Of a stretch of 64,000 bases of DNA, positions 51,469-60,767 are shown one piece after another. Made by a program: the position numbers and the translations under genes. The notes under the pieces are model-generated. The model was not told the origin of the DNA, did not search any database, and saw only the letters and a list, made by a program, of their open reading frames with translations. How positions within the stretch are numbered: position 1 is the first letter of the stretch; every line of letters begins with the position of its first letter. This DNA is from Alcaligenaceae bacterium (GTDB lineage: Bacteria; Pseudomonadota; Gammaproteobacteria; Burkholderiales; Burkholderiaceae_B), in NCBI GenBank assembly GCA_013416455.1, contig JACCES010000005.1, positions 62,001 to 126,000 on the forward strand, in the 5' to 3' direction.

Positions 51469-52911
51469 ATGACTACCCAATTGTTCAAGAATTACATCGG
51501 CGGCGAATGGGTCGCCGGTGCCGGCACTTCGATCAATCGCAATCCCTCCGATCTCGGCGATGTGATCGGCGAATATGCGCAGGCCGACGCCGCGCAGGCG
51601 CGGCAGGCCATCGCCGCCGCGAAGGCGGCGTTTCCCGCCTGGTCCGTGTTTCCGATCCAGGAACGCTCCAACATCCTCGAGCGCGCGGCGGCCGAGATCC
51701 TGCGGCGCCAGGAAGAACTGGGCCGCCTGCTCGCCCGCGAGGAAGGCAAGACACTGCCCGAGGCCATCGGTGAAGTCGGGCGGGCCGGGCATATCTTCCG
51801 CTTCTTCGCCGGCGAAGTGCTGCGGCATGGCGGCGAAACGCTGCCATCGGTGCGGCCCGGCATCGATATCGAGATTTCCCGCGAGCCGCTGGGCGTCATC
51901 GGCCTGATCACGCCCTGGAATTTCCCCATTGCGATCCCGGCCTGGAAGATCGCTCCCGCGCTGGCCTATGGCAATACCGTCGTTCTGAAGCCGGCCGACC
52001 TGGTCCCCGGCTGTGCCTGGGAACTCGTCGATATTCTGCAGCGGGCGGGCCTGCCGGCGGGTGTGCTGAACCTGGTCATGGGCCGGGGTTCGGTCGTGGG
52101 CGAAGCCATCGTCGACAGCAAGGATGTGGCGGGCGTGTCGTTCACGGGTTCGGTGGAAACCGGGCGTGGGATTGCGGCCAAGGTGGTGTCCCGCATGGGC
52201 AAGATCCAGCTCGAAATGGGGGGCAAGAACCCGCTCGTGGTGCTGGACGACGCCGACCTGGACGTGGCCCTGAACGCCGCGATCCAGGGGGCGTATTTTT
52301 CCACCGGCCAGCGTTGCACGGCTTCGTCGCGGCTGATCGTCACCGCCGGCATGCACGACCGTTTCGTGGCGGCCATGGCGCAGAGGCTGGCGGCGCTGAA
52401 GGTTGACGACGCGCTTGCGCAGGGCACGGACATCGGCCCGGTGGTGGACCAGAACCAGCTCGATACCGACCTGGCCTATATCGGCATCGGCCAGCGGGAA
52501 GGGGCCCGGCTGGCCTTCGGCGGCGAGCTTCTGGAGCGCCAGAAGAAGGGCTTCTATCTGAGCCCGGCGCTGTTCACCGACGCCGACAACACGATGCGCA
52601 TTTCACAAGAGGAAGTCTTCGGCCCGGTTGCCGCGGTGATCAAGGCGCAAGACTACGATGAAGCGCTCGCCCTGGCCAACGACACGGAATTCGGCCTGTG
52701 CTCGGGCATCGTCACCACGTCGCTGAAGCATGCTTCGCATTTCAAGCGCCATTCGCAGGCCGGCATGGTGATGGTGAACCTGCCGACCGCCGGCATCGAT
52801 TATCACGTGCCCTTCGGCGGCCGCAAGGGTTCCAGCTATGGCCCGCGCGAGCAGGGCCGCCATGCGGCCGAATTCTACACCTCCATCAAGACGTCCTACA
52901 TCGCGCCCTGA
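51469..52911 (+). CDS. NAD(P)-dependent aldehyde dehydrogenase, paralogue of 31570
   Basis: 480-residue ALDH with PWNFPIAIPAWKIAPALAYG, catalytic Glu in LEMGGKNPL and Cys in YFSTGQRCTASSRL. Closely parallels 31570-33024. It precedes the TPP enzyme by about 108 bases, reversing the order of the first pair. Confidence 0.92.
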   Translation: MTTQLFKNYIGGEWVAGAGTSINRNPSDLGDVIGEYAQADAAQARQAIAAAKAAFPAWSVFPIQERSNILERAAAEILRRQEELGRLLAREEGKTLPEAIGEVGRAGHIFRFFAGEVLRHGGETLPSVRPGIDIEISREPLGVIGLITPWNFPIAIPAWKIAPALAYGNTVVLKPADLVPGCAWELVDILQRAGLPAGVLNLVMGRGSVVGEAIVDSKDVAGVSFTGSVETGRGIAAKVVSRMGKIQLEMGGKNPLVVLDDADLDVALNAAIQGAYFSTGQRCTASSRLIVTAGMHDRFVAAMAQRLAALKVDDALAQGTDIGPVVDQNQLDTDLAYIGIGQREGARLAFGGELLERQKKGFYLSPALFTDADNTMRISQEEVFGPVAAVIKAQDYDEALALANDTEFGLCSGIVTTSLKHASHFKRHSQAGMVMVNLPTAGIDYHVPFGGRKGSSYGPREQGRHAAEFYTSIKTSYIAP

Positions 52912-53019
52912 CCCTGCGCGTGCCCGGCCCCGCGTTCACGGCCGGGCCGGGCACCGCACGGCCGTGGGCGCCGCTGCGGGCGCATCCTCCTCTTCCCTTT
53001 CTCTCTGTGGTGGTCTTCC

Positions 53020-54678
53020 ATGACTGAATCCTCTTCCCGCAATGGCGGCCAGATCCTGGTCGAGGCCTTGCGCCGCAATGCCGTGGACACGGTGTATTCC
53101 GTGCCCGGCGAAAGCTTTCTGCCCGTGCTGGATGCTCTCTACGATGTGCCCGAGATACGATGCATCGTCACCCGCCATGAAGGCGCCGCGTCGAACATGG
53201 CGGATGCCTACGGGAAGCTTACCGGTCGCCCAGGCATCGCTTTCGTGACGCGGGGCCCAGGCGCCACCCATGCCTCCAACGGTGTGCATACGGCCCGCCA
53301 GGATTCCACCCCCATGATTCTGTTCGTCGGGCAGGTAGAAACCAGCATGAAGGAGCGCGAGGGCTTCCAGGAAGTCGACTACCGCCGGATGTTCGGCGGG
53401 CTGGCCAAGTGGGTGACGGAAATCGAGGATATCCGCCGGATTCCGGAAATCGTTTCCAGAGCGTTCAGTGTCGCCATGTCGGGGCGCCCCGGCCCGGTCG
53501 TGATCGGCTTGCCTGAAGATGCGCTGTTCAGTTCGGCGCAGGTGGCGGATGTCCCGCCCGTGCGCATCGGTTCGCCCGCGCCGCGGGCGGAACAGATGCA
53601 GGAACTGCTTGAGCGGCTGTCCGCCGCCGAGCGCCCCCTGGTGGTGGTGGGCGGCACGGGCTGGACGCCCGAGGCCACCGAGGATCTGGCGCGCTTCATC
53701 CACGCCTTCGACCTGCCCGTGGCCGCCTCCTTCCGCCGGCAGGACCTTTTCGACAACCGGGACGCCAACTATGTGGGCCAGATGGGGCTGGGCATGTCTC
53801 CGTCGCTGGCGGAGCGCGCGGTCCAGGCCGACCTGCTGCTGGTCGTCGGCACCCGCATGACGGATACGCCTTCAGGCAACTACACCGTGGTCGAGGCGCC
53901 CCGGCCCCGCCAGATGTTCATACACATGCATGTCGATCCCGATGAGCTGGGGCGCGTCTATGTGGCCGACCTGCCCATCAACACCGGCATGCCGGCCGCG
54001 GCGGCGGCCCTCGCGGCGCTGCCCGCGCCGGTGTCGGTGCAATGGAAGGAATGGACGCGGCAGGCCCGCGAAGAGTATGTCGCGCACTCCACCCCGCAAG
54101 AGAACGCCGAACTGCGGGGTGTCGATCTGGGGATGGTGGTGCGGCACCTGAGCGACTCGCTGCCGGATGACGCGATCATTGCAAACGGCGCCGGCAATTT
54201 CACCGTATGGGTGCATCGCTACTTCCGCTACCGCCGGCCCGCGACCGAGCTGGCTCCCACCAACGGGGCCATGGGCTACGGGTTTCCGGCGGCGGTGGCG
54301 GCAAAACTGCGGCATCCGGACCGCACGGTCGTGTGCGTTGCCGGCGATGGCTGCTTCATGATGTACCCGCAGGAGCTTGCCACGGCCATGCAGTTCGGCG
54401 CGCCGCTGGTGGTGATCATCGCGAACAATGGGATGCTCGGGACGATACGCATGCACCAGGAACGCGACTATCCCGGGCGCGTGATCGCGACCGATCTGGT
54501 CAACCCGGATTTCGTCGCCTTCGCGCAGTCCTTCGGCGCGCATGCCGAACGTGTGGAAACGACGGAAGCCTTCCCCGCCGCGTTCGAAAGGGCGCTGCGG
54601 TCGGGCAAGCCCGCCTTGATCGAGCTGCGCACCGACCCGCTGCAGATCACACCGCAACTGCGCATGGAAAGCGCTTAA
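53020..54678 (+). CDS. thiamine-diphosphate 2-oxo-acid decarboxylase-like enzyme, paralogue of 29841
   Basis: 552 residues. The activating Glu lies in TRHEGAASNMADAYGKLTG, FVTRGPGATHASNGV follows and the C-terminal motif runs from GDGCFMMYPQ to Asn in IIANNGMLG. With the ALDH at 51469 it forms a second decarboxylase-dehydrogenase pair. It lacks the N-terminal Arg-rich extension of its paralogue. It converges on a LysR gene 11 bases downstream. Confidence 0.88.
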   Translation: MTESSSRNGGQILVEALRRNAVDTVYSVPGESFLPVLDALYDVPEIRCIVTRHEGAASNMADAYGKLTGRPGIAFVTRGPGATHASNGVHTARQDSTPMILFVGQVETSMKEREGFQEVDYRRMFGGLAKWVTEIEDIRRIPEIVSRAFSVAMSGRPGPVVIGLPEDALFSSAQVADVPPVRIGSPAPRAEQMQELLERLSAAERPLVVVGGTGWTPEATEDLARFIHAFDLPVAASFRRQDLFDNRDANYVGQMGLGMSPSLAERAVQADLLLVVGTRMTDTPSGNYTVVEAPRPRQMFIHMHVDPDELGRVYVADLPINTGMPAAAAALAALPAPVSVQWKEWTRQAREEYVAHSTPQENAELRGVDLGMVVRHLSDSLPDDAIIANGAGNFTVWVHRYFRYRRPATELAPTNGAMGYGFPAAVAAKLRHPDRTVVCVAGDGCFMMYPQELATAMQFGAPLVVIIANNGMLGTIRMHQERDYPGRVIATDLVNPDFVAFAQSFGAHAERVETTEAFPAAFERALRSGKPALIELRTDPLQITPQLRMESA

Positions 54679-54689
54679 GGACTCTCTGA

Positions 54690-55694
54690 TCAAGTCCCCG
54701 CGCCGCCCTTTCGGCCTGAAGGCGGGCCGCCCCGCGGCGGCGGGCCCGCAAGCCCTGATACATGGGCGGGCTCGATCGTGGCATCCGACCAGCGGCCTGA
54801 ACGGGCGAGTTCCCATGCCGTGCGCTTGATGATCTGGCTCGCGTGCCACAGGCCGTGCGGTTCCAGCGTGGTCTTTCCAAGCACCAGTGCAATGCAGCGT
54901 TCGACGGTGGGGTCGACCAGCGGCGCTGCCCGCAGGCGGCCCGCCCGCATGTCCTCCATGACGGCCGCCAGCGGCAGTATGCTGCTTCCACAGCCTTCCA
55001 TGACCAGCCGTTTGGTCAATGAGATGGAGCCGTCGCATTCCAGCACGATATTCGGCCTGAAGCCGTGGCGGGCCGCCAGGCTGTCGAGCAGCATGCGGAT
55101 GCCGTGATGGGTGCTGGGGACGATGAGCGGCAGCTCGCCCAATTGCGCCACCCCGCACGTCGATGCCTTGAACGGGCTGTCCGCCGGGGTGATCAGCCAC
55201 ATGCGCTCATACAGCAGCGGGTCGTAGGCGATGGCGCCGGGATGCTCGGGCCGGTAGAGTAGAGCGATGTCGATTTCGCCTTCGTTCAGGGCCGCGAGCA
55301 GCTGGTAGGCGAGCCCTTCCACGAAGCGCAGGCGCGTGTCCGGGTATTCCTGGCGCAAGGCCTGGGCGAGAGTGCCGAACAGGATGCGGGCGATGGTGGG
55401 CTGGGCGCCAATGCGCAGGTGGGCCGGCCCTTTGTCCAGGCTCTGCCGCATGGCAAGGGTGGCTTCCTGGATGGTTTCAGTCACCTTGTTTGCATAGCGC
55501 AGCAGTTCGCGGCCGCGGTCCGTCGGAATGACGCCCCGGCCGCTGCGGTGGAACAGGCGCCCACCCATTTCGGCTTCGAGGGTTGCAATGCGCCGGCTGA
55601 TGGTGGACTGGTCGGCGCCGCGGTCGATCGCCGCGCGCGAGATGCTGCCGGCATTGACCACCGCCGCGAACAGAGCCAGATCGTCGGAATTCAT
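54690..55694 (-). CDS. LysR-family regulator
   Basis: 334 residues. The helix-turn-helix is near the N terminus (LALFAAVVNAGSISRAAIDRG, STISRRIATLE); note that residue 28 starts DRGADQSTISRR instead of the usual LxxSQPAxS. The C terminus ends in a Gly/Pro-rich tail. It is convergent with the TPP gene and upstream of Bug and SDR on the same strand, though a terminator separates it from Bug. Confidence 0.88.
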   Translation of the reverse strand: MNSDDLALFAAVVNAGSISRAAIDRGADQSTISRRIATLEAEMGGRLFHRSGRGVIPTDRGRELLRYANKVTETIQEATLAMRQSLDKGPAHLRIGAQPTIARILFGTLAQALRQEYPDTRLRFVEGLAYQLLAALNEGEIDIALLYRPEHPGAIAYDPLLYERMWLITPADSPFKASTCGVAQLGELPLIVPSTHHGIRMLLDSLAARHGFRPNIVLECDGSISLTKRLVMEGCGSSILPLAAVMEDMRAGRLRAAPLVDPTVERCIALVLGKTTLEPHGLWHASQIIKRTAWELARSGRWSDATIEPAHVSGLAGPPPRGGPPSGRKGGAGT

Positions 55695-55772
55695 ACCATC
55701 ACTTCATCGTTGCCGGGCGCCAGCCGAGTTGTGGCGTGTGATCGCGCATGCTGAATGAGGGCCGCAATACTG

Positions 55773-55800
55773 AAAACCCGCCCATCCGGGGATGGGCGGG
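55773..55800 (-). terminator. rho-independent terminator of the Bug gene
   Basis: On the minus strand CCCGCCCATC pairs with GATGGGCGGG around a 4-base loop, then TTTT. It lies 33 bases after the Bug stop. The best classical terminator in the window. Confidence 0.8.
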
Positions 55801-55832
55801 CCGTTTCCGGGCCGTTTCGGAGCAGGCGGGCT

Positions 55833-56795
55833 TTATTGTGCCTTAAGGCCTGCTTCCTTGGCTATAGCCGCCCAGCGTTTCTGCTCGGCTTCGACGTAGC
55901 GCTGCATGTCCTGCGGGGTGGTGTAGCTCGCCGTCACACCCTGCTGTTCAAACAGCTTCTTGAACTCCGGATCTTCGAGGACTTTCTTCGCAGCCTGGTT
56001 CAGCCTGTCGATGACGTCGGCGGGCGTGCCCGCCGGCGCCGACAGCGCCTGCCACGATGACGCTTCCAGCTTGACCCCGAGTTCATGCAGGGTGGGTGTG
56101 TCGGGCAGGAGCGAAGTGCGCTCCGTCGATGTCACGGCCACCGCATGCACTTTGCCCGAGTTGGCCATCGCCTGGGCGCTGGAAAGGGAACTGAGCATGA
56201 TGTCGATGTTGCCCGACAGAATGGCGCCCAGCGCATCGGTATCGCCCTTGAAGCGTATGGTGGTCATCGGGATGCCGGTGTCCTTCATGAAGGCGGCGTT
56301 CATCAGTTCGAACGATGCGCCGCCGGAACCGAAGTCCAGCCCGCCGGGCTTGTTCTTGGCGAGATCCGCGAGATCCTGCACCGATGACAGCTTCTGCTTG
56401 ACCGTACTGACCAGGACGATGGGCTGCATCGAGATCATGGAGATGGACTCGAAGTCTTTTTCAGGATCGTAGGTCATGTCGGCCAGCACGAGGGGATTGA
56501 TGGCCAGAGTGGAAATATTCCCCACCAGCAGCGTGTAGCCGTCGGCCGGCGCGCGTGCCGTGAACGCCGCGCCTATCATCCCGCTTGCGCCCGGCCTGTT
56601 GTCCACGATGACGGGCTGCCCAAGCTGGGTCGAGAGGCCTTTCGCCAGCAGGCGCGACACGGTGTCCGTGACGCCGCCGGCGCCGAACGGGACGATCAGC
56701 TGTATCGGCTTCGACGGATAGGTACTGGACCAGGCGCTGGATATCATGGTGGCCGACAGCAGGCCGGCAAGCGCAATTTTCTTCATGTACCGCAT
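55833..56795 (-). CDS. Bug-family receptor
   Basis: 320-residue periplasmic receptor; signal peptide up to about residue 24 (SATMISSAWSS), then TYPSKPIQLIVPFGAGGVTD and VDNRPGASGMIGAAFTARAPADGYT. Start M at 56795, or 56786 (MKKIAL). It lies downstream of the atypical SDR with a 193-base gap that shows no gene. Confidence 0.92.
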   Translation of the reverse strand: MRYMKKIALAGLLSATMISSAWSSTYPSKPIQLIVPFGAGGVTDTVSRLLAKGLSTQLGQPVIVDNRPGASGMIGAAFTARAPADGYTLLVGNISTLAINPLVLADMTYDPEKDFESISMISMQPIVLVSTVKQKLSSVQDLADLAKNKPGGLDFGSGGASFELMNAAFMKDTGIPMTTIRFKGDTDALGAILSGNIDIMLSSLSSAQAMANSGKVHAVAVTSTERTSLLPDTPTLHELGVKLEASSWQALSAPAGTPADVIDRLNQAAKKVLEDPEFKKLFEQQGVTASYTTPQDMQRYVEAEQKRWAAIAKEAGLKAQ

Positions 56796-56988
56796 TTTTT
56801 GTCTCCCTGTTTCATGTTTCGGGGTGGCCCCCTTGCTTCTTATCGATGATGCGCCTGGCGCAGACCCCGCTGCTTGCCGCGAGGTCTTTCACTTCCGGAA
56901 CCGGAGTTCCTGAATCAGTGATGGATGGCCCGCCCGTGGAACGACGGCCGCGGACCGTTCCATGAGCCGGTGGTCGAGGCAAAGCCCG

Positions 56989-57768
56989 CTACAGGGTGCC
57001 CCGATAGCTGCCGCCATCCATGAGCACATTCTGTCCGGTGACATAACCGGCATGCACGCTGCAAAGAAACGCGCACATGGCGCCGAATTCGGCCGGATCG
57101 CCCAGGCGCTTGGCCGGCACTGACGCCAGACGTTCATTGATGATGGCGTCGGTGGGCAATTCGCGTTTGCCGGCAAGGAAGTCGAAGTTTTCCTTCAGCC
57201 TGTCGGTCAGAAAGGACCCCGGCAGGATATTGTTGATGGTGACGTTGTGCTGGGCGACCTGCCTTGCCAGGCCGGAGACGAATCCGGTCAGACCCGCGCG
57301 CGAGCCGTTCGAAAGGCCCAGGTTTTCCACGGGGGCCTTGACCGCGGCGGAGGTGATGTTGACGATCCGGCCGTAGTGGCGCTCGATCATGCCGTCGAGC
57401 ACACCTTTGATCAGTTCGATGGGCCCCAGCATATTTGCCGACAGCGCCTTCACCCATGTGCCGCGATCCCAGTCGCGGAAGTCGCCCGGCGGCGGGCCGC
57501 CGGCGTTGGTGACCAGTATGTCGGGACCGGGGCAGGCTTCCAGAACCTGTTCGATTCCCTCGGGGCTCGTGATGTCGCAGGCGATATGGCCGACCTCCAC
57601 GCCCGAGCGGGCGGAGATCTCGCCGGCGGCGCGCTCCAGCGCCCGGGCGTCTCTGGACACGATCGTCACCAGGACGCCTTCCTGCGACAGCGCTTCCGCA
57701 CACGCCCGCCCGAGGCCTTTGCTGGCCCCCCCGACCAGAGCGGTGCGCCCGCGTATTCCCAGATCCAT
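56989..57768 (-). CDS. atypical SDR lacking YxxxK, paralogue of 28565
   Basis: 259 residues. GGASKGLGRA is the NAD loop and TNAGGPPPGDFRDWD matches the SDR at 28565. Ser140 is present; the YxxxK site is Ser153-Asn-Gly-Ser-Arg157. ATG 57768 has GGGAGG 8 bases upstream. Together with Bug, LysR, ALDH and TPP genes it repeats the content of region 3. Confidence 0.87.
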   Translation of the reverse strand: MDLGIRGRTALVGGASKGLGRACAEALSQEGVLVTIVSRDARALERAAGEISARSGVEVGHIACDITSPEGIEQVLEACPGPDILVTNAGGPPPGDFRDWDRGTWVKALSANMLGPIELIKGVLDGMIERHYGRIVNITSAAVKAPVENLGLSNGSRAGLTGFVSGLARQVAQHNVTINNILPGSFLTDRLKENFDFLAGKRELPTDAIINERLASVPAKRLGDPAEFGAMCAFLCSVHAGYVTGQNVLMDGGSYRGTL

Positions 57769-58144
57769 TCCGAAAACCTCCCGTAGATGACAAAACGCCG
57801 ATGCTTTGCGATCGGTTTGCGACAGGCGGCAGCCGGCCCGGGCCTGTGCCCGCATGGCCACCTTCTTCATTATTGGTTTACAGATACGGCGCCTGACGCA
57901 TGGATGCCGGTGAAGGCCGCGGCAGGATCAGAATCATTCACCCGTGGAAACCACGAGTTCCGGCAAGGTTGATTTGCTCAAGGCTTGCATGGATGGCGCC
58001 GGCTTCCGGCGTGCCGCGCAAGAGGAAACGCATGCGGAAATTCTAGCAGCCACCCGCGGCGGCGCACCGGCCGCCGCGTATATCACCTATGGGCCGACTG
58101 CATACCAGCCCTACCGGTTCGCTATGCCCGTTCGTACTTCAACG
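57769..58144. other. 376-base intergenic region
   Basis: Upstream region of the minus-strand SDR and downstream of the membrane protein gene. It contains a small perfect hairpin CGTGG-AAA-CCACG (57943-57955). I see no gene, RNA or repeat. Promoter elements cannot be set with confidence. Confidence 0.4.
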
Positions 58145-58531
58145 CTACCACGCGCCCTTGCCGTCATGCAGGCGCACGAAGCCGCGGATGAGGCGGTATA
58201 CATACCAGACGGCCACGCCGAACAGGATGACGAAGCCGATGTAGAGCCAGGTTGTGATCGACCCGAGGATGGTGAAGAGCAGGGCGTACCAGAACGTGCG
58301 GATGAGCAGATTCATGTGCTCTTTGTAGATGGTGCCGGTGAAGTCGCCGCGCTTGAGATAGGCCATGATCACGCCGATCACCGTGGGCAGGCCGCCCAGG
58401 AAAAGCCCGAGCGTGTAGAGGCCGTACACGATCATGCTGTAGGTTTTCATCGAGCGCAGGGCTTCGGAGTCTGCCGGTTCGATGACGGTCGCCTCGATGA
58501 TTTCCGGGCGGGGAGCTTGGTCTGAAGGCAT
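58145..58531 (-). CDS. small membrane protein, DUF4870-like
   Basis: 128 residues with a hydrophilic N-terminal 28 residues and three hydrophobic segments (about 31-57, 76-97 and 100-112). VYGLYTLGLFLGGLPTVIGVIMAYLK with the later HMNLLIRTFWYALLF fits the DUF4870 family of unknown function. It is separate from the catabolic operons and may be a chromosomal housekeeping gene. Confidence 0.75.
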   Translation of the reverse strand: MPSDQAPRPEIIEATVIEPADSEALRSMKTYSMIVYGLYTLGLFLGGLPTVIGVIMAYLKRGDFTGTIYKEHMNLLIRTFWYALLFTILGSITTWLYIGFVILFGVAVWYVYRLIRGFVRLHDGKGAW

Positions 58532-58611
58532 GGCGGAGCGGATCCCGGGTTTAAACCCCGATTATACGAAGCCGGTGCGCGGCCAGGCCTGATCGGCCCG
58601 GGTGTAGCCGG

Positions 58612-59544
58612 TCAGGCCGGTGGGCCGGACGCCGCCGGGGCTTCCGGCCAGGCCGTTTCGGGGAACACTTTCCTGGCCACCGCCTGGAAGTTTCTGATGG
58701 TGGTGGTTTCGCTTTCCTGGCGCCAAGCCATCGAAATACCGATGGATGCGCTGTCGGGGAAGTCGTCCAGCGGCCTCCAGGCCAGCCGGTCGCTCTGGGC
58801 GCCGCGGCTGACGGAAGGCACCAGGGCGATGCCCAGGCCGGCTTCCACCAGGCTCATGACGGTTGCCACCTGCACGGCTTCCTGGGCGATGCGCGGCGTG
58901 AACCCGTGGACTTCGCAGGCATGCAGCGCCGCCATGCGCAGACCCGGCGCATCTTCTGTGTAGAAGATGAAGTCCTCTTCGGCCAGGTCGCCCATGCGCA
59001 CCGACGGGGCGGCGGCGAGCCGGTGGCCGCGATGCGCGACCAGCATCAGGCGTTCCATCTGCAGTGTCAGCATCCTGAGCTGCGTGCGGGCCGGCACCGG
59101 TATGCGCAGAATGCCGATGTCCAGCGTGCCGCTTTCGAGCGCTTCGACGATCTGCGTTGAGCGGGATTCCCGCAGGATCAGCTGCACGCCGGGGTAGTGC
59201 TGGCGGAACACCGGAACGATGGCGGGCAGGATGCAGCGTGTTGCGGAACCGACGAATCCGATGCGCAGCAAGCCGCGCTCGCCCTTGGCGGCGGCGCGTG
59301 CCGTGTGCATGAACTCGCTGGCGTGGAACAGCGCGCGCCGGGCGTCTTCGAGCGCGGCTTCACCGCTTTTGGTCAGCTGCACGCCATCTTTGCCGCGATC
59401 GAAGAGATCCACGCCGAGCTCTGTTTCGAGCTTGCGTATGGACACGGAAAGCGGAGGCTGGGACATGTGCAGCCTTTCGGCCGCCCGGCGGAAGTTGAGG
59501 GTTTCCGCCAGGACGACGAATTGGCGCAGATGGCGGAAATCCAT
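58612..59544 (-). CDS. LysR-family regulator
   Basis: 310 residues; helix-turn-helix LRQFVVLAETLNFRRAAERL and HMSQPPLSVSIRKLE, effector domain with IGFVGSATRCILP and GLGIALVPSVSRG. Similar to 39688. Its own leader carries a GTTTA-N11-TAAAC dyad. It probably controls the crotonase and acyl-CoA dehydrogenase genes beyond. Confidence 0.9.
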   Translation of the reverse strand: MDFRHLRQFVVLAETLNFRRAAERLHMSQPPLSVSIRKLETELGVDLFDRGKDGVQLTKSGEAALEDARRALFHASEFMHTARAAAKGERGLLRIGFVGSATRCILPAIVPVFRQHYPGVQLILRESRSTQIVEALESGTLDIGILRIPVPARTQLRMLTLQMERLMLVAHRGHRLAAAPSVRMGDLAEEDFIFYTEDAPGLRMAALHACEVHGFTPRIAQEAVQVATVMSLVEAGLGIALVPSVSRGAQSDRLAWRPLDDFPDSASIGISMAWRQESETTTIRNFQAVARKVFPETAWPEAPAASGPPA

Positions 59545-59596
59545 GGGTGCCCCACATATATAAAACGTATCGTCAGCGAAAGAAATAATATTGGAA

Positions 59597-59617
59597 GTTT
59601 ATCGATTTATCGTAAAC
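59597..59617. promoter_or_regulatory. candidate LysR box
   Basis: GTTTA-N11-TAAAC has the T-N11-A geometry of LysR operators and lies 53 bases upstream of the LysR start at 59544. Probable autoregulatory site. Confidence 0.5.
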
Positions 59618-59722
59618 GATGCCAGGTTTCCCCGACGGAAACGACGTTCGCGGGTTCCGCGCGCGCACGCGGGCAAAGCCCGGCGGATGGCGCAGGGCAC
59701 CATGGGTGCGTGTTCAGGAAGG

Positions 59723-59753
59723 GCCGCGGGGCGGCCGGCCCGGTCCCCGCGGC
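59723..59753 (-). terminator. hairpin downstream of the crotonase gene
   Basis: GCCGCGGGG/CCCCGCGGC, 9-base stem with a GC-rich 13-base loop, 6 bases after the minus-strand crotonase stop. No T-run. Confidence 0.45.
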
Positions 59754-59758
59754 TGTGC

Positions 59759-60550
59759 TTACTTCTTGTCGCGCTTGGCGGCCATGAAGGCGGCGACGGC
59801 TTCGGCGTGCTGGGGCGATTTGTGGGCGATGGCCTGGAAGGCGGCGCACAGTTCCAGGTGGGTGTCCAGCCGGGTGTGCTGGCCTTCGCGCATCAGGCGC
59901 TTGGCCATGCGCACGCTTTCGGGCGGGTTGGCGGCGATGCGGCGCGCCAGCGCATGGGCTTCTTCCATCAGCGATTCGGGCGGCACCACGCGCGATACCA
60001 CGCCCCATTCCAGCGCTTCGGCGGCGCTGAAGGTGTCGCCGGTGAAGGCGAGCTCGGCCGCCCGGGACAGGCCCACCAGGCGCGGCAGGAACCAGGCGCC
60101 GCCGTCGCCGGGAACGATGCCCAGCTTCACGAAGCTTTCGGCCATCTTGGCGTTTTCGCTGGCGATGCGGATGTCGCACATGCAGGCCAGGTCGAAGCCG
60201 GCGCCGATGGCATGGCCGTTGATGGCCGCGATGGTGGGGACTTCGAGCTGGTGCAGGGCCAGCGGCAGGCGCTGTATGCCTTCGCGGTATTCATGGCGCA
60301 GGATGGCGCTGTTGAATTCCGGGCGCAGCTGGCGTTCCATTTCGTCGATGCTGCCGCCCGACGAGAATACGGAGCCCTTGGCCGTGATGATGACCGCCCG
60401 CGCGGTGTGTTCCGTCTGGATGCGATGGAAGGCCGCCAGGAAGGCGTCGATCAGACCGCTGCCGGTCAGCGCGTTGCGCGTGGGCGGATAGTCCATCGTC
60501 AGCACTACAACGCCGTGCTCATCCTGTTCAAAGTGGAGAATATCGCTCAT
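59759..60550 (-). CDS. crotonase-family protein (enoyl-CoA hydratase/isomerase/hydrolase)
   Basis: 263 residues. The oxyanion-hole regions (KGSVFSSGGSI and INGHAIGAGFDLACMCDIR) are present, but the first hydratase Glu is Asp (GAGFDLA) and the second position is in FVKLGIVPGDGG with no PE pair. A plain hydratase is therefore doubtful; isomerase, decarboxylase or ring-opening hydrolase (as in PaaG- or BadI-like proteins) fit better. Divergent from the acyl-CoA dehydrogenases. Confidence 0.85.
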   Translation of the reverse strand: MSDILHFEQDEHGVVVLTMDYPPTRNALTGSGLIDAFLAAFHRIQTEHTARAVIITAKGSVFSSGGSIDEMERQLRPEFNSAILRHEYREGIQRLPLALHQLEVPTIAAINGHAIGAGFDLACMCDIRIASENAKMAESFVKLGIVPGDGGAWFLPRLVGLSRAAELAFTGDTFSAAEALEWGVVSRVVPPESLMEEAHALARRIAANPPESVRMAKRLMREGQHTRLDTHLELCAAFQAIAHKSPQHAEAVAAFMAAKRDKK

Positions 60551-60620
60551 GTTTTCCTCATGTCATGCGTAATCGGCCAGCATAGGCGGGGTTGCCGCCG
60601 CGTACAAATATTATTTATGT

Positions 60621-60648
60621 TCCCCTTGATACGCTTTGCGTATGGGGA
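60621..60648. promoter_or_regulatory. nested palindrome in the divergent promoter
   Basis: ATACGC-TTT-GCGTAT (60629-60643) inside TCCCC/GGGGA forms a 28-base dyad between the crotonase and acyl-CoA dehydrogenase genes. A regulator site for either direction. Confidence 0.55.
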
Positions 60649-60668
60649 GCGGGCGGCCCGGGGGCCTT

Positions 60669-60687
60669 CGATATCGGATTCATATCG
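60669..60687. promoter_or_regulatory. second dyad in the divergent promoter
   Basis: CGATAT-N7-ATATCG, 21 bases from the previous dyad and upstream of an A/T-rich AATAATAATATTA tract that could hold the -10 of the plus-strand operon. Confidence 0.45.
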
Positions 60688-60767
60688 CAATGGAAAATAA
60701 TAATATTAGACACCCACGCCGGTTTCGACGGATAGTACACGTTCAGTTATCGAGGACCTGACCAAAA

